Assembly (NCBI GenBank): GCA_937890045.1
Contig: CALBXV010000546.1
Coordinates: 1-6,516 of the forward strand
Length of the DNA: 6,516 nucleotides
Reading direction: 5' to 3'
Source of the DNA: an uncultured archaeon
GTDB lineage: Archaea > Thermoproteota > Nitrososphaeria > Nitrososphaerales > CALBXV01
Under the pieces are notes generated by a model that saw only the letters and a program-made list of their open reading frames with translations, did not search any database and was not told where the DNA came from. Made by a program: the position numbers and the translations under genes. Of this stretch, positions 1 to 6,012 are shown in pieces. Numbering within the stretch: position 1 is the stretch's first letter; each line of letters begins with the position of its first letter.

Positions 1-16
1 ACATTGAATGTACCAT
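1..16 (-). CDS. Start of an unidentified gene, cut by the left window edge
   Basis: Only the first five codons are in the window: an ATG at 16-14 followed by codons reading M-V-H-S-M. The start is supported by an AAGGAG Shine-Dalgarno eight bases upstream (25-30), the clearest ribosome binding site in the window. This gene does not overlap its upstream neighbour. It sits behind a short non-coding gap with two hairpins, so it is probably translated independently of the genes before it. Too little is visible to say anything about the product. By position it should belong to the same late/structural transcription unit, but that is inference. Confidence 0.7.
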
Positions 17-24
17 AATATTTA

Positions 25-30
25 CTCCTT
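25..30 (-). promoter_or_regulatory. Strong Shine-Dalgarno of the left-edge gene
   Basis: On the minus strand this reads AAGGAG, with eight bases to the ATG at 16-14. The nine bases AGGAGTAAA here also occur before the putative ATA start of the micro-ORF at 87-167, with the same 8-base spacing. The site fixes the start of the partial gene at the window edge. Confidence 0.8.
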
Positions 31-49
31 TGTTTTACACCTAAGTTTA

Positions 50-66
50 AGCGGGGAAATCCCGCC
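50..66 (-). terminator. GC-rich hairpin, second of two in the gap; weak terminator or processing site
   Basis: On the minus strand GCGGG (65-61) pairs with CCCGC (55-51) around a 5-base loop, ATTTC. A flanking G-U pair (66/50) could extend the stem to six pairs. The bases that follow read TTAAACTTAG and are not a real U-tract, so this is at best a weak intrinsic terminator. It may equally be a stability or RNase-processing element between the virion genes and the next gene. Confidence 0.4.
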
Positions 67-71
67 ACGAT

Positions 72-91
72 ACTAGGGGAATACCCCTAGT
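72..91 (-). terminator. Perfect 8-bp hairpin overlapping the micro-ORF stop codon
   Basis: ACTAGGGG (91-84 on the minus strand) is an exact inverted repeat of CCCCTAGT (79-72), with a four-base TATT loop. The stem contains the TAG stop of the micro-ORF at 87-167. No run of T follows on the minus strand (the next bases are ATCGTGG), so classical intrinsic termination is not supported. An attenuating, processing or 3'-end-protecting role is possible. The symmetry itself is seen directly; the function is inference. Confidence 0.5.
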
Positions 92-167
92 GTGCTGCTC
101 CATTTCCAAATTTTATCTGTGCTACCTTATCTTTGAGTATCTCCACCTTGGACTCCAGCGCTTCTAT
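87..167 (-). CDS. Putative 26-codon coiled-coil micro-ORF with an ATA start
   Basis: Directly after the TAA of the 884-residue gene, the same frame stays open for 26 codons to a TAG. The peptide begins IEALESKVEILKDKV and ends in GNGAAH. Residues 1, 4, 8, 11, 15 and 18 are I, L, V, L, V, I: an unbroken 3-4 heptad pattern with Glu and Lys between, so a short coiled coil is predicted. There is no ATG. The first codon is ATA, but an AGGAG Shine-Dalgarno lies exactly eight bases before it, the same spacing and the same AGGAGTAAA context as the next gene. The simplest reading is a small protein started on ATA, or an ATG start changed to ATA by mutation or sequencing error. Alternatives are readthrough of the TAA, which would add a coiled-coil tail to the 884-residue protein, or a shorter product from the GTG at 146-144, which has GGAG six bases upstream. 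I do not recognise a family. Confidence 0.45.
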   Translation of the reverse strand: MEALESKVEILKDKVAQIKFGNGAAH

Positions 168-2822
168 TTAGTTTACTCCTGGTATTAGACCAGCTGCCTT
201 CTCCCCCGCAAGGTACAGACCCATACCTAGCTTTCTCCCACCAGCACCTACGTAGGGCATATCCGATGCGTCCTTTGCTATGGGTCCTACACCCAGAGCA
301 CTAAGCAGTATCTCTCTTATAATCCTCTGCTGTGATACTGGAATAGTTTGATCCGCTATCTTCTTCTGGATAAGACGCTCTGCTACATCCCGATCCTTGC
401 CTGTTTTGGTGAGAATATCCACAACAGCATCGTTTACTGCTTGGTTCCGGATAAGGGAAGTCTTCGTGAGAGATCTATCCAATGCTCTAGTAGCTGCGAA
501 AGGAGCAGAGAACATAAACTCAGCTGCACGCCTACCAAAGCCACCTACCTGCTGCCCTAGATCTTCTGTGAAATCTACCTCAGCTTTATAGGCAGTACCT
601 GCTCGTTCCCTAGCAATACCATACTTCTCTGCATTTTTTACAGCATCTTTCCATCTTGTAAAAGCTGCTGGTTGATCTCTTAGTAAGACCCCAACCTGAT
701 CTATAAGCTCTTGTGATGGCCTTCCCTTAGCCTTACTTACCTCACGGGATACTTGATCCCACAACCCTTCTAAGACAAGCACCTTCTGTTCTGCCGTTCT
801 CTTTCTACCAAGAGGTGAATCTCCCTGCTTGAATCTATCGTAGTCTATATGCCTAGCCAGTTCGTCTGGGGTCAAGGCTAACAACTGAGCGGGGGTATCT
901 CCCGTAGTAATGTCCTCCAAACGACCAGCTTTATAGGCTTGCTCACCAGCTGCCGAAAGAGCTCCAGACTTTTGCGTAAAGAATCTATCGAACATAGCCC
1001 TTGCATTTACATAGTGTGGATCACCCTCATTCTTTGCGATAAGTTTTTGTAGCTCGTTGCTTATCTCATTAGCTTGTCGAGTAGTCATCCCAGGACCTCT
1101 AGGATCAACAGCAAAATGCACATCATCAGTCGTTGGTACTCCACTCTCATCCCTAGTAGGCACTTGCTCTACTTCTATCTTCCAGCCCTCTTTCTCGTAA
1201 GCCTCTACTTCATCCTGGTCAATCCTTCTCCTGCCTGACGTTAATTCCCTCACTGTACTTGGGTAAGTATTAGTCAGGGTTTCATCTGTTAGTTTCCCCT
1301 GCGCTGCTACTGATTGACGGGTCTTCATAGCATTTTTGTATGCTTGAGTAACGATTGGATCTTGGTTCAACAACCTTACTTGTTGTCCTCCCTCATCAAT
1401 GGGTAAGTACCCCTCAGACCCTCTTCTTTTAGCCACATCACCTAGCTCTTTAGCTGCAGTGTACGCTGCTTCTGTCTTGTCCCTGGCTAACAAAGCAGCC
1501 TGCTCTGCGCTTTCCCCTCTTATGGGAACCTCCAGACCTAGTTGAGCGCGTTCAGCTGCAACGTCAGCTCTGTCTGCTATGAGGCCTCTAGCATCAGCAG
1601 AGCGTACAGTCTCTCCGCCCTTAGCTAAAGCTACCTGCCTAGTAAGTGGGTCAAAATAACCTATGTCCCCTAACATATCGTCGGGTCCTAAGTCTGTTCT
1701 TTGCACGGAGGTATCTGCGGATGGTATTAAGGAGTCTTTCAATCTAGTAGTAGCAAGAACCTCAGCTCCTGTTTCGTAGTCTTGCGCTCTCCCCTTGCCA
1801 CCAGCTACTTCATTAATTAGTGCCTGCAGGGAATCTGCATCACCTGCAGGCTGCTTTCGTATCGCCTGATAAGCGCGGTTTAGCGTAGGCCTATTCTGAA
1901 TCACACCTGGAGGCACTTCCGGTAACTTACCCCGTAAGGGTGCGGTTAAACTAGCAGCCTTATCCCCTAAGTAGGGACCGTAACGACCTGCTGCTCCCAT
2001 AGAAGTACCTAGAAGAGCTCCCCAAGGAGCAGACTGAGCATACCTGAACCACCTGTCCCCTGTAGAGTGCTCTTCCATAGGAAGGCCACCCTCACCAGAC
2101 CAGTAACCATAGTCTCCCGCGCCTGCAGCGCCTGCTGCAGCTGCAGAGGCTAACTGAGTAAAGGTTCTATACTTAGTGCTCTCTGGTCTTAACGCTCTGG
2201 GAACCTGCGTCCCAGGATAAACTCTAACGTATGAATAAGATGAGAGTTCTTGAGGTAGTTTCCTACCTAAGTAGTTGTAACCAGCTGTATATGGCTGACC
2301 GCTTACACCTGTCATAGCAGTTTTCTTGCCTATGTCCCCCACAAGAGGCTTAGCTATAGCCTGACTAACCCTGTTAGCTACATCATAGGCGCTCTTGCCT
2401 CCTACGTAGCCAGCTGTACCCTCCAAAGCAGCAACTCCCAGTGGTCGCTGGGATCGCTCTGCTTGTAGACGGTCATTCATGTTACGCATCTGAGTCTGGA
2501 ATACTTTTTCCGCTGGCTCACCTCCAGGCACAACCATGTTCTTTAGGCCTTGAAGACCTGCAGCTGTATAAGCTGCTATCTCGTCACCCTTGCCGAATGT
2601 AAGAACGTCCTGCAGGGAAAGAAGCGCTCCTTTGGCTTGATCTATTTGACTCATATCCATCTCAGATACAAGCTCTTTCCAGGCTGCTTCCTCTCCCGTT
2701 CCGTAAGCGTTCTGCTGCTGTCTGGTCCGTATTTTCTCCAGCTGGTCAAAATCCTCAGCAGAGATTGTAACCTCTACGGTCTTACCTGCCCACTTAAACT
2801 GTAGTGTAACGTCCTCGTTCAT
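168..2822 (-). CDS. Large Ala/Gly-rich phage virion protein, putative internal/ejection protein (884 aa)
   Basis: I do not recognise a named family; the call rests on length, composition and place. Residues 5-30 look like a small beta-hairpin plus helix (VTLQFKWAGKTVEVTI, then an acidic helix), a type of N-terminus I associate with phage internal virion proteins. Residues 128-290 are rich in Ala, Gly and Tyr, with an Ala/Gly stretch at 222-237 and Gly-spaced segments at 266-286 that could insert into or lie on a membrane. Residues 310-460 are helical with a conserved-looking LGPDDMLGDIG segment (378-388). Residues 580-740 are charged helices. The last 30 residues are again Gly-rich and weakly hydrophobic, ending LIPGVN. 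No glycosidase, transglycosylase or peptidase motif is visible. The ATG overlaps the stop of the 919-residue gene as ATGA, so translational coupling is likely; an AAGG lies about ten bases upstream. T7 gp16 occupies a comparable slot but is longer and carries a transglycosylase domain not seen here. Confidence 0.85.
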   Translation of the reverse strand: MNEDVTLQFKWAGKTVEVTISAEDFDQLEKIRTRQQQNAYGTGEEAAWKELVSEMDMSQIDQAKGALLSLQDVLTFGKGDEIAAYTAAGLQGLKNMVVPGGEPAEKVFQTQMRNMNDRLQAERSQRPLGVAALEGTAGYVGGKSAYDVANRVSQAIAKPLVGDIGKKTAMTGVSGQPYTAGYNYLGRKLPQELSSYSYVRVYPGTQVPRALRPESTKYRTFTQLASAAAAGAAGAGDYGYWSGEGGLPMEEHSTGDRWFRYAQSAPWGALLGTSMGAAGRYGPYLGDKAASLTAPLRGKLPEVPPGVIQNRPTLNRAYQAIRKQPAGDADSLQALINEVAGGKGRAQDYETGAEVLATTRLKDSLIPSADTSVQRTDLGPDDMLGDIGYFDPLTRQVALAKGGETVRSADARGLIADRADVAAERAQLGLEVPIRGESAEQAALLARDKTEAAYTAAKELGDVAKRRGSEGYLPIDEGGQQVRLLNQDPIVTQAYKNAMKTRQSVAAQGKLTDETLTNTYPSTVRELTSGRRRIDQDEVEAYEKEGWKIEVEQVPTRDESGVPTTDDVHFAVDPRGPGMTTRQANEISNELQKLIAKNEGDPHYVNARAMFDRFFTQKSGALSAAGEQAYKAGRLEDITTGDTPAQLLALTPDELARHIDYDRFKQGDSPLGRKRTAEQKVLVLEGLWDQVSREVSKAKGRPSQELIDQVGVLLRDQPAAFTRWKDAVKNAEKYGIARERAGTAYKAEVDFTEDLGQQVGGFGRRAAEFMFSAPFAATRALDRSLTKTSLIRNQAVNDAVVDILTKTGKDRDVAERLIQKKIADQTIPVSQQRIIREILLSALGVGPIAKDASDMPYVGAGGRKLGMGLYLAGEKAAGLIPGVN
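176..180 (-). promoter_or_regulatory. Shine-Dalgarno ahead of the ATA codon of the micro-ORF
   Basis: AGGAG on the minus strand lies within the last codons of the 884-residue gene (P-G-V) and eight bases before the ATA at 167-165. No ATG, GTG or TTG lies at a usable distance downstream, so if the site is functional the ATA is the natural start. It could be chance, because Gly-Val codons easily produce GGAGT. Confidence 0.45.
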
Positions 2823-5578
2823 CGGCTTATAACCTTCTGGCTCTTGATTTTTATCTTCCTACCTTTGTGAACTCTCCCACCCTGAGCACCAACCAGATAG
2901 ATGGGGGAGTTAAAGTCAGGCCTCGGTATGTTTTTAACCTCTGGTAAGAAGGCCAACTCAAATATAGCCTGCCCTCTCTCCTGACCATACTTTGCATTGT
3001 ACACATCCTTTATCTGGCTGTAGTATCCGTTCAACATCTCGCCACGAATTGTTAGCGCATGGTGGATAGCGGTCATCATAGCCTGGCGTTGTGGTCCACT
3101 TAACTGAGCACCTGTCTTTAGCTTCTCTATGCTAGTTACAAAAGCCAGCTTATACCCCTGGGCTACAAGGTAGCTACGTAACTCTTCCTGCGTAATCATG
3201 GATTTGTCAGTTATCTTCTTCCACATATCCACAACCTGCAGATCGTACTGACCAGGAACTTCCGAGCTCCATGCAGACTGCATGTCATCACGGGCAAGTT
3301 TATACTTAAAGTACACATCAGAGTATTCGTTTACACCCTCTTTGAGGTGTGGGAGCGTTCTTATATCTGCTCCTATCTTACGAATAGTCGCGTCATCCAT
3401 TGGATTTGTTTTGTAAACGTACGTACCTTGAGCTAAGAGGCTATTCAGCTCTCCTGTATTTGTATAGGACGCTGTGTTTCCGTCTGGGGAAAACAGCACC
3501 CCGAACTCTGGGTAAGTCCCGGCAACCTTAGCCAATGTAGCTGCATCCAGCTGGAATAGATCTCCGTCTAAGTTGAACCCTTCAGCCATAATCTCTGCCA
3601 ACTCTTTCTCATTACGAGCTACCTTAAAGGCACCATACTTGTCCCACTTAGTGGTCGCATCAGGCATCAAACCATCAATCTGCTTTCTTTGGATTGGGTT
3701 CATCAGTGCAGGATTTGTACCGTATATAAACCTATTACCTTCTTCCGCTAGAATTTCACTCTTTTCTGCAGCATTTTTGTAGGACCTTGTATTACCGTCT
3801 ATATCCCATAAGTTGCCCTCTACTATTACATCTTGCTGAAGTTTCTGGAGCTCGTACGGAGCTCTCTTAGCTGCGATGAAAGCCTTTTCAAACCTGTCAA
3901 CTTCAGCGCCTATCTTGTCACGTAACTCTGGCATCATAATAACGCCATTAGCTGTCAGTTGCTTTCTAATGTATTCTCCCAGCGTATCTTCGTATACAGG
4001 GCCTGTTCCTACCCGACCATCATTTGCTTTGTACATAGCGTATGCTTGGTTGACTACCCTATCAACCACGCCTTGCTGGCCTATGTTAATGTTCTCAGAG
4101 ATGAGCTTTTGCATACGGAAACGAGCCTCTTGCATACTGAGATCCGTAGCGTCCATGGATTGTATTTTCCCTTCTACGTCTAGGCCAAACTGTACATTTT
4201 CCTGTCGAAACTTCAGCTCTTTCTCAAAGCGCTCCTTTATCTCTTTCCTGGCTGGCTCAGTGATTTTCCCAAACTCACCGCTCCCATCCTTCGGAAACAA
4301 ACTATCTATAAGGCGACTTACGTCACCTCTGTAGTCGGGTCTGGTTCCTGCGGGAGCATTCTGGTATGAATCAAAGATGAATTTTATACCCCTGTCGATC
4401 TCAGGAGATGCGTGTGCTATCTGCTCCTCACTGAGGTACTGCGTTACGACGTTTCTTGTTTCTATCTTGAGCTTGGTGTAAGCAAACTGAGCAGACATCG
4501 GCTTTGAAGCATATTCGATGAAGTCCTGTACTTTTTTATTACGATCAGGAGTCCAGAGATTCTTCGTAGTTGCCTTAAAGTCAGCTACTGCACCCATTAT
4601 GTCTCCTCCCTCAGCTTTTTTAGCACTGGCCTCCGACGCATCCTCCCACTGCTCTTGCATAGCTTGACCTATACCTAGATCCGACTCCCTGGGGACAGCA
4701 CCATGCTTATCAATAAGGTCCAGGTACTCTTTACCCCCTTTAGGGAGCATCTCAAATCTCTTACGGTACTTCCCGTCAGGCCCTTTCTGGAGCCAGTACA
4801 ATGGAGATCTCTCACCCTCCTTAAACACCTTCTCGTATTCTGAGAAAAGAGCGGATCTTACATCCTTATCATAAGGATTGAATCCAAGAGTTTTCCCCTG
4901 GTATCCCTCCTCCTGTTCTGCTTTGTACTCTGCGCCTAAAGTAGCCAGAAATCTTTGCAGGGAACCCTTATCCGTTATGCCAGCAGCCTCAGCCCTCTGT
5001 AGAGCGAGGGTGCTTTCATTCTCAGCGTGCTGGGATAACTGCTGAGTAGCAGCAAACTGGGAACCAGCTGTTCCTGCTTGCTGAGCTGCTATAAATCTAG
5101 GATCTTCTTTCCGACCATAGGTCTGCGTAAGCTGTCCCTGATCGTCTACCCCGTAGCCTACAGCTCTTTCCCCGTAGTCGTACACCCTTGCCATCCTCAT
5201 GGCATCTTCCATAAGGTCTGGGCCTAAGCCTGCAGCAGTAACTATGTTCTCTACCTGTCTCTTTGTCCTGGGCTTTAATTGGCGTACGATGTCGCCAAGA
5301 AGCCTTAGAGCATTCTCTTTTTCCACCTGACTTCTAGTCTGTTCGGGGGAAATTGATCTAGCTTGTGCGCGTAACCCTGCAGTAAAATCAGATACGTTTA
5401 ATCCGGAAGCCTGAAGAATAGCCCTAGTTCTGTTCATGCGTTCTATGCGCTGTAGGATCTTACGCTTTCTTATTGCTTCTGCATAGCCGTGCATGGGAGC
5501 ACTACTAGCCTCGTATACATTCGGAACTCCTGACAAGTTCAGCTTGGGAAATCCAAAGGATGTTATGTTGTCAGCCAT
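2819..5578 (-). CDS. Large helical phage virion protein with three tandem repeats, putative ejection protein (919 aa)
   Basis: Family not recognised. The protein is long, apparently cysteine-free, charged and mostly helical, as expected of phage internal core/ejection proteins; its place between a small Gly-rich protein and another very large one fits that role. Residues 31-60 form a strongly basic helix (AIRKRKILQRIERMNRTR). Residues 160-215 are Gln/Ala-rich. Residues 230-400 contain an aromatic-rich segment around SPLYWLQKGPDGKYRKRFE (258-276). Residues 441-500 are a charged helix. Residues 591-743 hold three related ~52-residue units, annotated separately. The C-terminus is notably basic (GRVHKGRKIKIKSQKVISR, 901-919), which could contact DNA. 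No catalytic motif is visible. The ATG overlaps the previous stop as TAATG, with a weak purine-rich GAGAG seven bases upstream. Coupled translation with the 144-residue protein is likely. Certainty is high that it is a gene, moderate that it is an ejection protein. Confidence 0.87.
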   Translation of the reverse strand: MADNITSFGFPKLNLSGVPNVYEASSAPMHGYAEAIRKRKILQRIERMNRTRAILQASGLNVSDFTAGLRAQARSISPEQTRSQVEKENALRLLGDIVRQLKPRTKRQVENIVTAAGLGPDLMEDAMRMARVYDYGERAVGYGVDDQGQLTQTYGRKEDPRFIAAQQAGTAGSQFAATQQLSQHAENESTLALQRAEAAGITDKGSLQRFLATLGAEYKAEQEEGYQGKTLGFNPYDKDVRSALFSEYEKVFKEGERSPLYWLQKGPDGKYRKRFEMLPKGGKEYLDLIDKHGAVPRESDLGIGQAMQEQWEDASEASAKKAEGGDIMGAVADFKATTKNLWTPDRNKKVQDFIEYASKPMSAQFAYTKLKIETRNVVTQYLSEEQIAHASPEIDRGIKFIFDSYQNAPAGTRPDYRGDVSRLIDSLFPKDGSGEFGKITEPARKEIKERFEKELKFRQENVQFGLDVEGKIQSMDATDLSMQEARFRMQKLISENINIGQQGVVDRVVNQAYAMYKANDGRVGTGPVYEDTLGEYIRKQLTANGVIMMPELRDKIGAEVDRFEKAFIAAKRAPYELQKLQQDVIVEGNLWDIDGNTRSYKNAAEKSEILAEEGNRFIYGTNPALMNPIQRKQIDGLMPDATTKWDKYGAFKVARNEKELAEIMAEGFNLDGDLFQLDAATLAKVAGTYPEFGVLFSPDGNTASYTNTGELNSLLAQGTYVYKTNPMDDATIRKIGADIRTLPHLKEGVNEYSDVYFKYKLARDDMQSAWSSEVPGQYDLQVVDMWKKITDKSMITQEELRSYLVAQGYKLAFVTSIEKLKTGAQLSGPQRQAMMTAIHHALTIRGEMLNGYYSQIKDVYNAKYGQERGQAIFELAFLPEVKNIPRPDFNSPIYLVGAQGGRVHKGRKIKIKSQKVISR
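3350..3808 (-). repeat. Three tandem ~52-residue repeats within the 919-residue protein
   Basis: The units cover residues 591-639, 645-690 and 696-743. Each begins with an aromatic residue (W591, W645, F696), has a Gly four residues on (G595, G649, G700) and an Asn eleven on (N602, N656, N707). A helix of the form N-x2-E-L-x2-[IL]-[LM]-A-x-G follows, then a second helix and a closing L/Y-x-P or L-P. Units 1 and 3 share D-G-N-T-x-S-Y and T-N-P. Units 2 and 3 share D-x-A-T-[IL]-x-K. The relation is at protein level; I see no long DNA identity, so the duplication is old. Confidence 0.7.
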
Positions 5579-6012
5579 TAGATAACTCTCTTTTTCTTCA
5601 GTTGATTCAGTAGGTTTGCTCTTTCCATAAGACTCGCCATAGAGCCAAAGGTCCCAGGGGACGATGTTCCTGGAGGGACATTACCCCCAGGTAGGTTTAT
5701 ATCGAGAGGTGCTGCGTAAGGACTCTCCTCTATTGCCCTCATAGGTGGTCTTCCCATACCCACGTTAAGCATAGAGGGTGTCTTGTAGGGCTTTTCTTTC
5801 CCTAGACCCATAGCAGCTTCCTGGAACTGACTGAGCTGAGCTTGGTTCGCTTCATAGTCATCCAGAGCCATTTCATACTCTCTCAGGGAAGCAAAATCCT
5901 CCGGATGTGGCCTCTTGATCTTCTTAAATGGGTTAAAGGTGTCTGCACCAAACAGCCCAGTAAACCCACTAGCGATGGGGTTCATAATACCTGATAATAA
6001 GCCACCGAACAT
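5578..6012 (-). CDS. Small phage virion-module protein with a Gly-rich hydrophobic N-terminus (144 aa)
   Basis: Family not recognised. Residues 1-22 (MFGGLLSGIMNPIASGFTGL and on) are Gly-rich, hydrophobic and uncharged, which suggests a membrane-interacting or amphipathic segment rather than a cleaved signal peptide, as there is no basic n-region or cleavage site. A basic patch KKIKRPHPE (30-38) follows, then an acidic, Gln-rich helix (40-68). A Pro/Gly-rich linker with PLDINLPGGNVPPGTSSPG (102-120) leads to a basic end, LKKKRVI. The start is firm: AGGAG (6020-6024) lies seven bases before an ATG that overlaps the previous stop as TAATG. The stop overlaps the next ATG in the same way. By size and position ahead of two very large virion proteins it resembles T7 gp14, the smallest ejection protein, but this is analogy only. 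Confidence 0.8.
   Translation of the reverse strand: MFGGLLSGIMNPIASGFTGLFGADTFNPFKKIKRPHPEDFASLREYEMALDDYEANQAQLSQFQEAAMGLGKEKPYKTPSMLNVGMGRPPMRAIEESPYAAPLDINLPGGNVPPGTSSPGTFGSMASLMERANLLNQLKKKRVI

Noticed and set aside
17..71. Promoter for the left-edge gene
   Set aside because: I looked on the minus strand for -35/-10 hexamers or a repeated phage-type promoter and found no convincing pair; only the hairpins and the ribosome binding site are supported.
2119..2155. Cluster of CTGCAG-containing self-complementary sequence that looks like a repeat or recombination site
   Set aside because: It encodes the Ala/Gly run at residues 226-236 of the 884-residue protein; repeated GCA/GCT/GGC codons are enough to create the palindromes.
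3876..4334. 152-codon plus-strand ORF opposite the 919-residue gene
   Set aside because: It is antisense to a convincing long gene, has Ser/Cys/Pro-rich composition typical of a shadow frame, shows no recognisable motif and no supporting upstream gene context. The shorter plus-strand ORFs at 348-591, 2550-2804, 3573-3782, 3959-4183, 5915-6109 and 6276-6479 were rejected for the same reason.
5588..5602. Possible -1 frameshift site (AAG-AAA-AAG) near the end of the 144-residue gene that would fuse it to the 919-residue protein
   Set aside because: The -1 frame is open into the next ATG, but the heptamer is G-AAA-AAG rather than the efficient A-AAA-AAG, no clear downstream stem was seen, and the short distance to the overlapping TAATG makes an open frame likely by chance. 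Plain stop-start coupling explains the layout.
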